Source: a virus
DNA: 64,000 nucleotides
Virus record (IMG/VR): IMGVR_UViG_3300035698_010358
Span: 1-64,000 of that record
Reading direction: 5' to 3' (one strand)
The position numbers and the translations under genes are program-made. Below are positions 1-8,875 of the stretch, in pieces. Position 1 is the first letter of the stretch. The number at the start of each line of letters is the position of its first letter. Below the pieces are notes generated by a model, which had not been told where the DNA came from, did not search any database, and saw only the letters and a program-made list of their open reading frames with translations.

Positions 1-20
1 ATATTGGTAATGGGGCTTTG

Positions 21-1583
21 ATGAAAAGTATCCTTACTAACACACCAAATAATGATTGGACTCCAGTTATTAAGGGTTGGGAAGAGGCTGAAAAATCTAA
101 AGCGGAAGAAGCTGCCGCTCAGGCTGAAGAAGCAGAGGCTATTTATCAGAAGTATATGACTGAGATGAAGGGTGACAAACTTTTCAAGCCTGTATTGAAA
201 GACATTGGTGATTTTGATACGGATGGTCAGAATAAAGTGATGAGGGCTTTCCAAGATCAGGTTACTACTATTCAGGCTGAATTGGATGCTGGGGAATTAA
301 CCTCAGAAACTATTCAGGCTGCTTCGGATGCTTTGGAAGACCCTAGTGGTGATGGTATGGCCAATCCTGAGATGACTGGGAAAACTTTGGCACTGGCCAT
401 GACAGCTAAAAAATTGATAGCTAACCCTCTTTATAGAGGAGGGAAATCTTCTGGATTGGATGCTGAAGGAACATTATACAATGATAACGACTTGATTTCA
501 AAAGCCCGGGAAACAGCTACTTATTATAAGTCCCTGACCCCAACCCTCCGTCAAGAAGCTATTAAAGAAACCCGAAAATTATTTAAGGGCTTGGATGAAG
601 AGTCCACTCAACGGGATGAATTGAATAAACTGGCCGATGGTATTCATCATGCCGCCAGTGTTCAGGGGGATTATGATGACCCCCGTAGTGGCAACGAATC
701 TTTAAGGCCACCTCCTGGGCCAGGACTTCGGAGTGTTCTAACAGTTCTGTCTGACAAAGGTGAAGATGATATCATTCTGGATGCTATGGTGACCAGTAAA
801 GGTTTGGGTTCTCAAGATGCTCATGACCAGATAAAAAGAGCTCTGGGGGATTTATCTGATGATGATTTATATGAAGCCTGTGGTGGAACTAATGGTCCAG
901 ATAGTATTACTATAGACCTGCTGCAAAATGGAGGGTTCTCTTCCAAGGAGCGGGGATATGTAAAAAAGATGCTGATAGATGGCTTGGCTGATAGTATTTC
1001 CTCTCATGATGGGATTACTGCTCATTTAGCCCACAGTAAAAAAGTTACCCAGAATATATCTAAAGGGTTATCAAAAAAACCAAGTAAATCTCAAGAGAAA
1101 ACACAAGACCAAAAATCTGAAACAAGGGAGCCTGAAGACTCTGAAAGTTCTGTCTTACACGGTGATACTGATCTTTGTTGGGCTTGTCCTGGTGCTGATG
1201 GTGGGGAATCTTTGCAAGAGATGGTAGATAATATGGAAAATAAGGTTCGGAAGGGTCAGGATGAGATTAGAGGTTCCGTAATTGAGTGCATGGCAAAAGC
1301 TGATGTTCCTGAAAAACGTCAGAAATGCTTAAATAAGATAATGACCAAACCCAAAGCTAAAACTGCTGGTGAAAACGACAACTTACGGCTTGAAGACTCT
1401 TGGGACGAAGCATTGAATGTTTGTCGTTTGAGTTTAGCAGATGCTCGTTTAAAAACTCTTGAGGAAACTTTCGGTGAACTTCCAATAGACGAACCTTTTA
1501 AAGTCCAGATTCAAACGGCACTCAAACTTTATGATGCTGAGGAGTTGGACAAAAGGTACATCCGAGAGGGTGAAAAGTTATGA
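21..1583 (+). CDS. Large hypothetical phage protein, possibly 5'-truncated by the window edge
   Basis: An open frame of about 520 codons that I do not recognise. It stays open from base 3, so the protein may begin upstream of the window; TTG at 18 and ATG at 21 are the first internal starts and neither has a convincing Shine-Dalgarno. The first ~50 residues are rich in Ala, Glu and Lys and look helical or coiled-coil. A charged Lys/Ser/Glu linker lies near residues 345-385, followed by a Cys-containing segment (CWACPG). It sits directly upstream of the capsid protease and scaffold genes, so a head or connector role is plausible from position only. Existence of the gene is certain; function is unknown. 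Confidence 0.8.
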   Translation: MKSILTNTPNNDWTPVIKGWEEAEKSKAEEAAAQAEEAEAIYQKYMTEMKGDKLFKPVLKDIGDFDTDGQNKVMRAFQDQVTTIQAELDAGELTSETIQAASDALEDPSGDGMANPEMTGKTLALAMTAKKLIANPLYRGGKSSGLDAEGTLYNDNDLISKARETATYYKSLTPTLRQEAIKETRKLFKGLDEESTQRDELNKLADGIHHAASVQGDYDDPRSGNESLRPPPGPGLRSVLTVLSDKGEDDIILDAMVTSKGLGSQDAHDQIKRALGDLSDDDLYEACGGTNGPDSITIDLLQNGGFSSKERGYVKKMLIDGLADSISSHDGITAHLAHSKKVTQNISKGLSKKPSKSQEKTQDQKSETREPEDSESSVLHGDTDLCWACPGADGGESLQEMVDNMENKVRKGQDEIRGSVIECMAKADVPEKRQKCLNKIMTKPKAKTAGENDNLRLEDSWDEALNVCRLSLADARLKTLEETFGELPIDEPFKVQIQTALKLYDAEELDKRYIREGEKL

Positions 1584-1669
1584 AACATACTTTGAAAAGG
1601 AAACTTTTTCAATCTTTCTTCTATACCCAAGGACAGTTAAGTAGAGGGCGTTGTGTGCCCCGAATTTAA
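1580..1669 (+). CDS. Possible 29-residue basic peptide
   Basis: A short frame whose ATG overlaps the stop of the preceding gene (ATGA), with an AGGG ribosome-binding-like stretch 9 bases upstream. The product would be short and basic (starts MKHTLKRKLF). The coupling geometry favours translation but the length gives almost no statistical support. It may be chance. Confidence 0.2.
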   Translation: MKHTLKRKLFQSFFYTQGQLSRGRCVPRI

Positions 1670-1674
1670 CCTTG

Positions 1675-1687
1675 AGTATGGAAGACC
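1675..1687 (+). promoter_or_regulatory. Candidate phage promoter element (AGTATGGAAGACC)
   Basis: A weaker member of a recurrent intergenic motif also seen at 6656, 17365, 22649 and 25507 (consensus roughly AGTATA-GAA-CC). It lies just upstream of the AAAGGAGG ribosome binding site of the gene at 1706. Similarity is by eye; promoter activity is inferred. Confidence 0.25.
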
Positions 1688-1705
1688 TTTAAAGGAGGAC
1701 ATACA

Positions 1706-2725
1706 ATGACCACAAAGTTGACTAAGAAGGGCGCACGTCAAGTGTCAAAGACACTGGATAGGGTTGCAACTCTGTTCCAGGAGGAGTGCAAAACTTTGGG
1801 AGTGGCTCCCAAAATTGCCAATGATTTTGCCCGCCGTTGTGACATTCTTGCCGATCACGTCGAAAAAAAGGCTGGTGTAAACCGTCAGGCTTTGACTGAG
1901 TTCGACCCGGTAAAAGAAACAGGGTACAATCCAGAGGACATTGGCATTGAAAAAGCCGGTCCCCTCGAAATGATTGATTCTGACGAACCGTACATGAACG
2001 GTGAGTTCACCCAGCAAGAGAACCGTGAGTTGCGTTATGACCAGCAAAGCGGCAAATTGGGACCTGACAAAACTACCTTCGAACCTCAAAACATCCCAGC
2101 AGGCAAGCAAGCATTTGAAAAAATGGGTCGTGAAACTGTCATCAATAAGATGAGTATGATGAACGACACCCTGCATTCAACAGCTCTTAAACTTGCTGGC
2201 CTCAATCAGAGCATTCTGGCTGATGGTGTAACGAAGTTGGCACAAGCCGTGATGGATACCCAATTGGGGATTTCCCTCGGTACCGTGACTGCTGCTAAAA
2301 GTGCTGAAATCATGGATTCTTTCGAGCGTGTGATGCCTTACATTGCTGCTGTCAGTCCCCAGACTCAGTCCAAAGTTGCCCAGATGATTGACCTTGCTCT
2401 CCACGTTGCGAAGAAATCCGATGATGATGAGAAGGACGAGAAGAAGGACGAGAAGAAGGACGAGAAGAAGGACGACAGTGGTAAATCTTTCTTCGAGAAG
2501 ATGGAAGAAGCCAAGGCCAAGAAAAAGGCCAAGAAGTCTGACGACGATGAAGATGAAGACGATGCTGGTGATGACGATGATAACGATGACGATGACGAAG
2601 GTGTTGAAGGCAAGAAGAAAGCAGCCAAGAAGTCCGATGAGGATGAAGATGCTGACGACGACGACGATGATGTCGAAGTTGAAGGCAAGAAAAAAGCCTC
2701 TCACGGATTCACTTTGAACGCTTAA
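1706..2725 (+). CDS. Head-associated protein with a long Asp/Lys low-complexity tail
   Basis: A 339-residue protein with an ordinary N-terminal part (residues 1-230, mostly helical) and a C-terminal tail (from ~230) of alternating Lys and Asp/Glu blocks. The tail holds repeated peptides such as 'KKSDDDE' and 'VEGKKKA'. The same peptides recur at the C-terminus of the scaffold-like protein at 4997. Start chosen for its AAAGGAGG ribosome binding site. Acidic low-complexity tails are common in phage scaffolding and core proteins. With the protease two genes downstream, I infer a prohead core or internal head role; no named family is recognised. Confidence 0.8.
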   Translation: MTTKLTKKGARQVSKTLDRVATLFQEECKTLGVAPKIANDFARRCDILADHVEKKAGVNRQALTEFDPVKETGYNPEDIGIEKAGPLEMIDSDEPYMNGEFTQQENRELRYDQQSGKLGPDKTTFEPQNIPAGKQAFEKMGRETVINKMSMMNDTLHSTALKLAGLNQSILADGVTKLAQAVMDTQLGISLGTVTAAKSAEIMDSFERVMPYIAAVSPQTQSKVAQMIDLALHVAKKSDDDEKDEKKDEKKDEKKDDSGKSFFEKMEEAKAKKKAKKSDDDEDEDDAGDDDDNDDDDEGVEGKKKAAKKSDEDEDADDDDDDVEVEGKKKASHGFTLNA

Positions 2726-2742
2726 ACCACAAGGAGCATTTC

Positions 2743-3393
2743 GTGGCAAAAACTGCATCTACCGTCAATTATCAAACTCGGGGAGCACAGTTCGCTGTCG
2801 GTGACGTAGTGTACCCGTTTTTGGACGGCAGCTCTGACCTGAATGGTCGAGTTGTAGCGGTCTGGCCTGCCATCGGAATGGTAGATGTGGAGTGGCCTCA
2901 CGGGTCAGAACGTCTCCCGGTTGAGGATATTCAAAAAATATCTCCTGATTCATTCTATCAACCCCCCGAAGTGGCACCTGGTGAAAGTAGTGTACCAGGT
3001 GGTGCTGATAGTGTTCCAGTGTCGTCAGGCCCGTCTGAAAAGGCAACTATCCCTGATGAGGGACAAGTAACTCGGTTGACTGCTGCTTACGTTAAGAAAG
3101 CTGTGTGGCAGAACTCCCAATTACCTGAATTCAAACGAAGATTATCCCTTTACTGGGCATCTCGTGACCGACGGTATAGGGCCAGGAAGACTGAGACTAT
3201 TGGTGGTGTTTATCATTGCCCGAAGTGTGAAGGGGTTGAATTACGGAAAGCTATCTATAAACGACGTGCCGGTGAAAGCCTGCATTTGCTAGGTTGCCCT
3301 AACTGTCTGTTCCTTATTAAGAAGTCAGACATCATCGGTGACCCGAGTTATACTGAATTTGATGTTACATCCAACCGGAAACGGAGGCTGTAA
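2743..3393 (+). CDS. SH3-like/zinc-ribbon phage protein
   Basis: A 216-residue protein with a GTG start preceded by AAGGAG at good spacing. Residues ~15-65 (FAVGDVVYPF...GRVVAVWP...VDVEWPHG) look like an SH3/KOW-type beta barrel. Residues ~158-188 carry two Cys pairs (CPKC and CPNC), the pattern of a zinc ribbon. A Pro/Ser-rich linker joins them. It ends exactly where the protease gene starts (overlapping stop/start), so the two are probably translationally coupled. Function unknown; a head-assembly partner is an inference from position. Confidence 0.75.
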   Translation: MAKTASTVNYQTRGAQFAVGDVVYPFLDGSSDLNGRVVAVWPAIGMVDVEWPHGSERLPVEDIQKISPDSFYQPPEVAPGESSVPGGADSVPVSSGPSEKATIPDEGQVTRLTAAYVKKAVWQNSQLPEFKRRLSLYWASRDRRYRARKTETIGGVYHCPKCEGVELRKAIYKRRAGESLHLLGCPNCLFLIKKSDIIGDPSYTEFDVTSNRKRRL

Positions 3394-5000
3394 TGGCATT
3401 TATGAAGTTTGCTCACGCAACAGTCGTTCAACCACACGTGTCAGCTAATAGTTGGAGTAAAGTCCGAACTGCTGGTGATGTGGCCAAATCAGGTAGTGAC
3501 TTGGATAAGAACCTTATTGTCCGAGCCTCAAAATTATTTGAACAGGACTTCAAACCGAGTGATTTTCTTTTAACCCACGCTACCATCATTGCTTCAGTTG
3601 ACACGTTTGCTCCTGTCGGGGTGAAGACAGGTGCTCAACTGGTGGATGGATTCCAGGTTAACCGTAAATACTCAGATTTCAGAATCACAGCTTCCACTGA
3701 TAAATTCGTCAACAACAATAACGATGCTTGGGCACGAGATGTCCTCATGAAGTCCTACCAGACGTTCGTGGGGGGCCATAATTTCGTCGAACACATCCAG
3801 GTAGAGGAATTGTCCCGTGGGAGAATCATTGATGCCGTAGCTCGTGATGTCGGTGATTCCATCTATGTTGACATTCTCATTGCCACTGACCGTAAACACA
3901 CTGATCTGATTCAGGCTATTGAGTCTGGAAAAATGAGTACCTTATCTATGGGTTGTACTGTAGATGGGACGATTTGTTCGAAGTGTGGTCATTGGGCAGC
4001 AGACGAAACCGAAATGTGTCCCCATATCAAGTATGAGAAGGGGAACACCTTTTTTGATGAACAGGGGCGTCAGTCCCGGGTTGCAGAGCTTTGCGGTCAC
4101 GGAACAATTGACCCTCATGGTGGTGTTCATTTTGTTGAAGCCTCCTGGGTAGAACAACCTGCATTTACTGGGGCAGTTCTACGGAACGTGTTGGAGCCTA
4201 CTCCTATCACAATAGCTAAAGTTCAGGAAGTTTTATCTTCTGTACCTCCACAATGGTCGGATAATGATCAGCTAAAGGCTGCCAGTATCCGAACTGATAT
4301 TTCTTCTGAAGCCCCTATAGTGGCTGCAAGGATAGTGGATGGCACTTTCGTACAGACCAAAGTAGCTGTTGGAAACATTGGGGAAGCCCAACGTTTTGCA
4401 GCTTATGGTGGTGCAGACCCGTTCTTAGCAGGCTGGGAAGATGAGGGTGAAGCTGAGGGTGAAGCTGAGGGTGAAGCTGAAATGAGTGACACCCCTCCGA
4501 CCGGACAACCTGCCAAAAGTCCGTTGGAAGATGCTGAGGAAGACCTTGAAAAACATTTGATGAACCGAGTAGTTCAAAGAATGAAAGACAAGATGAAAGA
4601 CAAGGCTGTGGGTGAGGCCCTTGGTGGTGAATCCTCAATGGCACCAAATGACAGTCTCGTTAAAGAGGGGACTGTCGGTAGAATGTATAAAGCAGCTTTG
4701 AAAACTATTGTCAGGAAAACATCAAGTGATGCTGACATGGTGGATTCTTTAGCTGATTATCATCAGACAATAGGTATTGATATTCCTGTAGAAATCTATA
4801 GGGCATCTTTAGTAGTTGGTTCTCATAAGAAATATAGCTCAGTGAATACGTTCTGGAGTGCTTGCTGTCGGGTTCTTGGACGTGTACCGAGTCATTATGA
4901 GGCAAAAACAATATTAAGAATTTCTAAATTGCTAACCCAGAGGAAGTCTTTGGGTAGTGATTTTCAATCAGGCAGCCGCCGTAAGGAGAAAACGAGATGA
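3393..5000 (+). CDS. Putative capsid maturation (prohead) serine protease
   Basis: A 535-residue protein whose N-terminal ~200 residues match the HK97/T4-type prohead protease pattern. The likely catalytic His lies in 'GGHNFVEHIQV' (~127-137), followed by a strand motif 'SIYVDILIATDR', and the likely catalytic Ser in 'MSTLSMGC' (~181-188). A Cys/His cluster follows (CSKCGH...CPHIK, ~196-214, and CGH near 233) and suggests a zinc site. An EGEA repeat linker (bases 4443-4481) leads to a separate C-terminal helical domain. The family cleaves scaffold and N-termini of head proteins inside the prohead. Placement between head genes and just before the acidic scaffold-like gene supports the call. 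Stop overlaps the next start (ATGA). Confidence 0.75.
   Translation: MAFMKFAHATVVQPHVSANSWSKVRTAGDVAKSGSDLDKNLIVRASKLFEQDFKPSDFLLTHATIIASVDTFAPVGVKTGAQLVDGFQVNRKYSDFRITASTDKFVNNNNDAWARDVLMKSYQTFVGGHNFVEHIQVEELSRGRIIDAVARDVGDSIYVDILIATDRKHTDLIQAIESGKMSTLSMGCTVDGTICSKCGHWAADETEMCPHIKYEKGNTFFDEQGRQSRVAELCGHGTIDPHGGVHFVEASWVEQPAFTGAVLRNVLEPTPITIAKVQEVLSSVPPQWSDNDQLKAASIRTDISSEAPIVAARIVDGTFVQTKVAVGNIGEAQRFAAYGGADPFLAGWEDEGEAEGEAEGEAEMSDTPPTGQPAKSPLEDAEEDLEKHLMNRVVQRMKDKMKDKAVGEALGGESSMAPNDSLVKEGTVGRMYKAALKTIVRKTSSDADMVDSLADYHQTIGIDIPVEIYRASLVVGSHKKYSSVNTFWSACCRVLGRVPSHYEAKTILRISKLLTQRKSLGSDFQSGSRRKEKTR
4443..4481 (+). repeat. 12-bp tandem repeat (GAGGGTGAAGCT x3)
   Basis: Three near-perfect copies of a 12-base unit encode an EGEA linker between the protease domain and the C-terminal domain. 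It is probably a slippage-prone flexible spacer. Confidence 0.85.
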
Positions 5001-6559
5001 AAAAGCAGCGTGAGCGTATGACGTGGGCTGCGGGTCGTAAGGCGAGTGCCCCACCCGCAGTTCCTGGCTACAACGTGGAAGACCAAGATCATCCAGCACA
5101 CAACGGACCCGATCCTGACATGCACAAGTATGAAAATGGTGATACGTCCAGTTGGGCTGAAGATGTCCGTCAACCCCCTTACCCCGAAGGCAATCCTCCG
5201 GCTACCCCCGGATATGATGCTGAAGACCAGGACCACCCGGCTCACCAGAGTCCACCTCGTGTGTCCCTGACAGCAGCCGTTCGGAAACGTGCCAGCAAAT
5301 GTCTGAAACTTGCAGGCATTCAGTTGGATGGCAGGAAGATGACCAAAGCTCAAATCGAAGACCATGCAATGGACTTGATGGAGCTGGGTGACTCTCAAAT
5401 CGATAACATGCTTAACCGTTTCGGTGGTGGGTTCCTCGCTGACGAAATGGATATGGGAGAAGTTACCGAACCGATTGCTGATGATCTGGACGAACTTCTG
5501 TCGATGGATGAATTGGAAGATGATATGGCTCTCGAAGAACCTATCCTTGCTTCTGATGACGATGACGATGACGATGATGAGTCTGATAAGGAAGCATCTT
5601 CTGAAAAGACAGCAGTGGAATCCATCATGGCAAAACTGGAAGCCATGTCCGCTGATATTGCTACTCTGAAAGGTGATGTTGTTGCATCTGATGATGATGA
5701 TGATGACGAAGAAGAACCTGACAAAGAAGCAGCCAGTCAGAATGACCCTAAAGGTCCAACCCTTGCTCCAACTCCGAAGTCAGAAGATGAAGCCCGTAAA
5801 GAGGCTTCTGACCCTATCCTTCAGGAATTCGATTCGTATGACACCGGTAAAACGGGATTCGTCAGCGTTGATGAATGGCAGGGCAGTAAAGCTGTGTTTG
5901 CAGCACTGGATACCGACAACGACAAGATTCTTGCTCGTGTCGACCTTGTAGCTTCCTGTAGTTCAGTAGTCGAAGCAGGTCTGGAACCTGAAGAAGTGGC
6001 TATGTTGGCTGAGATGACAGCGGGTGCTGAAGTTGGAGCCTCTGCCTGTAACCCAACTTCTGACATCCTTGAAGATGAAGAGATGATGGGTGATCCGATG
6101 GAACTGGAACTCATGGATGAGCCTCTCGTAGGTGAGCCCATGATTGTGGCTGAAGAAGATGCTGGTATGTTCGGCATGACGCATGACCCAATGGGACTCT
6201 CTGACGGTGCTCCTATCATGTCCTCTGAGGACGATGCCATGCTCGAAGAAATCTTCGGTGGTAAAGTTGCCAAGAAATCCGATGACGATGACGAAGAAGT
6301 TATCGAAGAAGAAGTCGAAGGCAAAAAGAAATCAGCTAAGAAATCTGATGCTGAAGAAGAAGAAGAAGTCGTAGAGGAAGAAGTCGAAGGCAAGAAAAAA
6401 GCTGCCAAGACTGCTTCCCAACGGCCTCAACCCCGTAAGAGGAGTGCTGGTGTCCAGCAGGTTGGGAACATGACCAAAGCTGCTTCCAGTAACGAATTCA
6501 AAGAACTCCAGAGCATGTGGGCATCTGATCCTGACGTGTCTGACGTGTTCGGTAGCTAG
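4997..6559 (+). CDS. Acidic scaffold/prohead core-like protein
   Basis: A 520-residue, strongly acidic protein. Two 'PGYxxEDQDHPAH' repeats lie near the N-terminus, then several Asp runs. An EF-hand-like segment (~275-315, with 'DSYDTGKTGFVS' and 'DTDNDKI') follows, and a C-terminal Lys/Glu region repeats 'EVEGKKK'. Start overlaps the protease stop by four bases, the usual order of protease followed by scaffold. Acidity, low complexity and position indicate a scaffolding or core protein degraded or packaged during maturation. The EF-hand resemblance is visual only. A terminator follows. Confidence 0.65.
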   Translation: MKKQRERMTWAAGRKASAPPAVPGYNVEDQDHPAHNGPDPDMHKYENGDTSSWAEDVRQPPYPEGNPPATPGYDAEDQDHPAHQSPPRVSLTAAVRKRASKCLKLAGIQLDGRKMTKAQIEDHAMDLMELGDSQIDNMLNRFGGGFLADEMDMGEVTEPIADDLDELLSMDELEDDMALEEPILASDDDDDDDDESDKEASSEKTAVESIMAKLEAMSADIATLKGDVVASDDDDDDEEEPDKEAASQNDPKGPTLAPTPKSEDEARKEASDPILQEFDSYDTGKTGFVSVDEWQGSKAVFAALDTDNDKILARVDLVASCSSVVEAGLEPEEVAMLAEMTAGAEVGASACNPTSDILEDEEMMGDPMELELMDEPLVGEPMIVAEEDAGMFGMTHDPMGLSDGAPIMSSEDDAMLEEIFGGKVAKKSDDDDEEVIEEEVEGKKKSAKKSDAEEEEEVVEEEVEGKKKAAKTASQRPQPRKRSAGVQQVGNMTKAASSNEFKELQSMWASDPDVSDVFGS

Positions 6560-6567
6560 ACCTTTGC

Positions 6568-6604
6568 AACCCTCTCGGATGCCTCGTAGTCCGAGAGGGT
6601 TTTG
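6568..6604 (+). terminator. Rho-independent terminator after the scaffold-like gene
   Basis: A perfect 12-bp stem (AACCCTCTCGGA / TCCGAGAGGGTT) with a 10-base loop and a short T run, placed nine bases after the stop codon. Confidence 0.8.
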
Positions 6605-6655
6605 AAAAGTAAATAACTTTTTTATCGGTAGATTCCTTATATCGACCGACATTTA

Positions 6656-6669
6656 AGTATAGAAGTACC
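6656..6669 (+). promoter_or_regulatory. Candidate phage promoter element (AGTATAGAAGTACC)
   Basis: This lies between the terminator at 6568 and the start of the capsid gene block at 6771. It is preceded by TTCCTTATAT at 6633-6642, as is the copy near 25507. Inferred to drive the highly expressed capsid genes. Confidence 0.4.
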
Positions 6670-6770
6670 ACAGAAGCCTACGCGGAGGCTGATGTGGATT
6701 GGTAATTGAATGATGAATTTATTTTCATCCCAACTAACCCTGTAAACAGGGAGTCAAAAGGAGGCTTAAC

Positions 6771-7469
6771 ATGCCTATCGGACTCGGACAGGCCAGTGGT
6801 GGGTGGACAGAATCGTCAGCAGCTCTGAGAATACTTTATGCAGGTATTCGTAATACAGAGGGTCTGTTGACTGATGATGCCTATACCCAAACCAATCCAC
6901 CGGCAGTTGCAACGAATGTTAGCACCAAGGTTGATACGACCATCAATGGCGTACTCAGCGGAAGTGTGGCATTTACTCGCCCAGACGTAGGAAGCGATAA
7001 CATTGGTGGTGCAGGCAGTGCAGCTAACCAGCTTGCAATTCAGAATGCCGTTGCTCAGGCAATCGGTTTCAAAGCCCTCGGTGTTTTCATCAACACAGCA
7101 GTAGGTAATGCCTACGAGAACCAACCTGGTATTGCCAGTGGTCGTGGACCGTACATGTCCCAAATGGGAACTTACGGAAACCAACTGTACGAAACAGCCT
7201 TAATTGGTGATTCGGTCGGTGGTGACCCTGCAGCCGGTGCAGCCCTTGTGTATTACACAGGTGTTGGTCTCATTGCATCACGTAACGGTTACCTGACTCC
7301 AGCCCAGCAGCTCAATGCAGCTGCTAATGCTATCATCTCTTGTGATGATATCACGGTTGCAGCCGAATCGTATGTGTTGAACACTGATAATTCTTCAACC
7401 CTGCTTGGTATCGTAAAGATGCCGCCGGATGCGACTCAAGCTGAAGTCGTGTACGATCAGCGGATATAA
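6771..7469 (+). CDS. Head structural protein preceding the major capsid protein
   Basis: A 232-residue protein rich in Ala, Gly, Thr and Asn with no long charged segments, as in decoration or minor capsid proteins. It begins MPIGLGQASGGW after a clear AAAGGAGG ribosome binding site. It lies 11 bases before the major capsid gene and shares its promoter and terminator, so it should be made in large amount. I do not recognise a named family. A decoration, vertex or head-completion role is inferred from position. Confidence 0.7.
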   Translation: MPIGLGQASGGWTESSAALRILYAGIRNTEGLLTDDAYTQTNPPAVATNVSTKVDTTINGVLSGSVAFTRPDVGSDNIGGAGSAANQLAIQNAVAQAIGFKALGVFINTAVGNAYENQPGIASGRGPYMSQMGTYGNQLYETALIGDSVGGDPAAGAALVYYTGVGLIASRNGYLTPAQQLNAAANAIISCDDITVAAESYVLNTDNSSTLLGIVKMPPDATQAEVVYDQRI

Positions 7470-7480
7470 AGGAGGTACTC

Positions 7481-8353
7481 ATGCCTATTGACAATGCCGT
7501 AAAACAACGGTTGATTGGTGAGTACATCAAGACCCCCGCCGGTCGTGCTAAACTCGCTGCTTCGATGACACAACCCCTGAGAACCCGTCGGGATTATGCT
7601 GCCGTTGGTCGTAAGACCTTCTTGGTAGAACAACTCCCAGATGGTGCTTTGCCGTTATACGACAAAGACCCTGATGTGACGGCGTTCGTGGTTGGTGAAG
7701 AAGGTCAGAATATCCTGGCTGTCACTAAACCTAGACGTGTGATTTTCCCTCTGTTTGAGGTTGCCTCAAACCCCGAAATTCCTTTGACTCAAATCAAGGA
7801 ACGTCGGTTCGATCTTATCGAACGTGCCCAGGAACTGGCTCGCGCCCAGATTCAGGCTGCTGAAGATGAGAGAGTGTTTGCTGTTCTCGACAGTATTGCT
7901 ACAGCAGGTTTCGATTCTTTGCCTGCACAGATGAATGCTGACATCCCTGTCATTGCACCCATCACAGGTCAGATCCTTGCTGATGCTTTCTCTTTGATCG
8001 AACGTCATGACCTTCGTGTAGCCCGTGTCTACATGAATGCCCGTGACTATGCTGATCTGAGAAAGTTTGGACGAGACATCCTGGATATCGAATCCCAGGC
8101 AACTCTGCTGAAGACTGGTCTGATGGCTACCCTCTGGGGAGCACAGATTGTGACAAGCCGTTTGGTTCCTGTGGGAACGGTCTACATTTGCTGTGAGCCT
8201 GAGCACTTCGGTCGAATTCCGGTTCGTACTGAGCTGACAGTCCTCTCCGCCGATGACCCCAAAGCCCGTACAATCGGTTTCTCCGTCTTCGAGAACATTG
8301 GTATTGGAGCCTTCAACCCTCGTGGTTTGGCTCGTCTGACTATCACCCGATAA
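7481..8353 (+). CDS. Major capsid protein (HK97 fold)
   Basis: A 290-residue protein with the features of the HK97-type phage capsid family: a basic N-terminal arm, a 'DYAAVGRKTFLVEQLPDG' segment, the long spine helix (~110-135, 'DLIERAQELARAQIQAAEDE'), and the P/A-domain stretch 'VYMNARDYADLRKF...LLKTGLMATLWGAQI' (~185-225). It builds the icosahedral shell. It lies downstream of the protease and scaffold-like genes, has an AAGGAGG ribosome binding site and ends at a strong terminator. The protein at 32818 resembles part of its P/A domain. Confidence 0.85.
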   Translation: MPIDNAVKQRLIGEYIKTPAGRAKLAASMTQPLRTRRDYAAVGRKTFLVEQLPDGALPLYDKDPDVTAFVVGEEGQNILAVTKPRRVIFPLFEVASNPEIPLTQIKERRFDLIERAQELARAQIQAAEDERVFAVLDSIATAGFDSLPAQMNADIPVIAPITGQILADAFSLIERHDLRVARVYMNARDYADLRKFGRDILDIESQATLLKTGLMATLWGAQIVTSRLVPVGTVYICCEPEHFGRIPVRTELTVLSADDPKARTIGFSVFENIGIGAFNPRGLARLTITR

Positions 8354-8378
8354 CTTTGGGCTGAACTGAAGACACCTA

Positions 8379-8408
8379 CCCGACCCCTTACAGGGGGTCG
8401 GGTTTTTT
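8379..8408 (+). terminator. Rho-independent terminator after the major capsid gene
   Basis: A 9-bp GC-rich stem (CCCGACCCC / GGGGTCGGG), six-base loop and six Ts. It closes the head operon. Confidence 0.9.
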
Positions 8409-8467
8409 CGTTAAGATCTTTATAGACAACCTTTTGTAGGTAATTACTTTTAATTGGAGGGACTCAG

Positions 8468-8812
8468 ATGAATTATAAAGAAATGCAAAAGAAGGCTAAT
8501 GAGAACCCTGAGCTTCGGGCTAAGTTGGTCCCTCTGTTGAAAAAAACAGCTCAAAGCAAGAATTTTCAACATGCTCAGAAAATCCTAAAGCTCATAAAAG
8601 AACTGACGAGTGTAGGTCAGGAATTTTCTAATTCCTGGGGTGCTATTGAGAATTCCTGGGGTGATTTTGACCATCACGATGAAGATTATAAAGAATTTTT
8701 AGATGCTGTTTCTAAAGGGTATCCTGCATCAGCGGCTAAGTTTTCCGGAGGTTCTTCTCAATTAAAAAAATGGGGACAGAGAGCCGAAGCAGCTTTACGG
8801 AAAATTAAATAA
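8468..8812 (+). CDS. Small protein with the ANENPELR leader signature
   Basis: A 114-residue basic protein starting MNYKEMQKKANENPELR. Residues ~8-25 match a signature also present in the genes at 22680, 24309 and 24766. The remainder (Lys-rich helix, then Trp/Asp/His-containing middle and basic C-terminus) is unique. A strong GGAGGG ribosome binding site precedes it. I infer a family of small proteins with a shared N-terminal targeting or docking segment; the function of the body is unknown. Confidence 0.7.
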   Translation: MNYKEMQKKANENPELRAKLVPLLKKTAQSKNFQHAQKILKLIKELTSVGQEFSNSWGAIENSWGDFDHHDEDYKEFLDAVSKGYPASAAKFSGGSSQLKKWGQRAEAALRKIK

Positions 8813-8875
8813 AACCTGCCTGGTAATTATTGGGTATAGTCCAAACTGTTCAATCAACGTCAGGACAGTTTCATA

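Noticed and set aside
2177-2758. Minus-strand frames opposite Asp/Lys repeats (also 5395-5724, 5821-6408)
   Set aside because: They are Ser- or Val/Leu-rich low-complexity readings produced by the antisense of GAT/GAC and AAG codon runs, with no independent signals.
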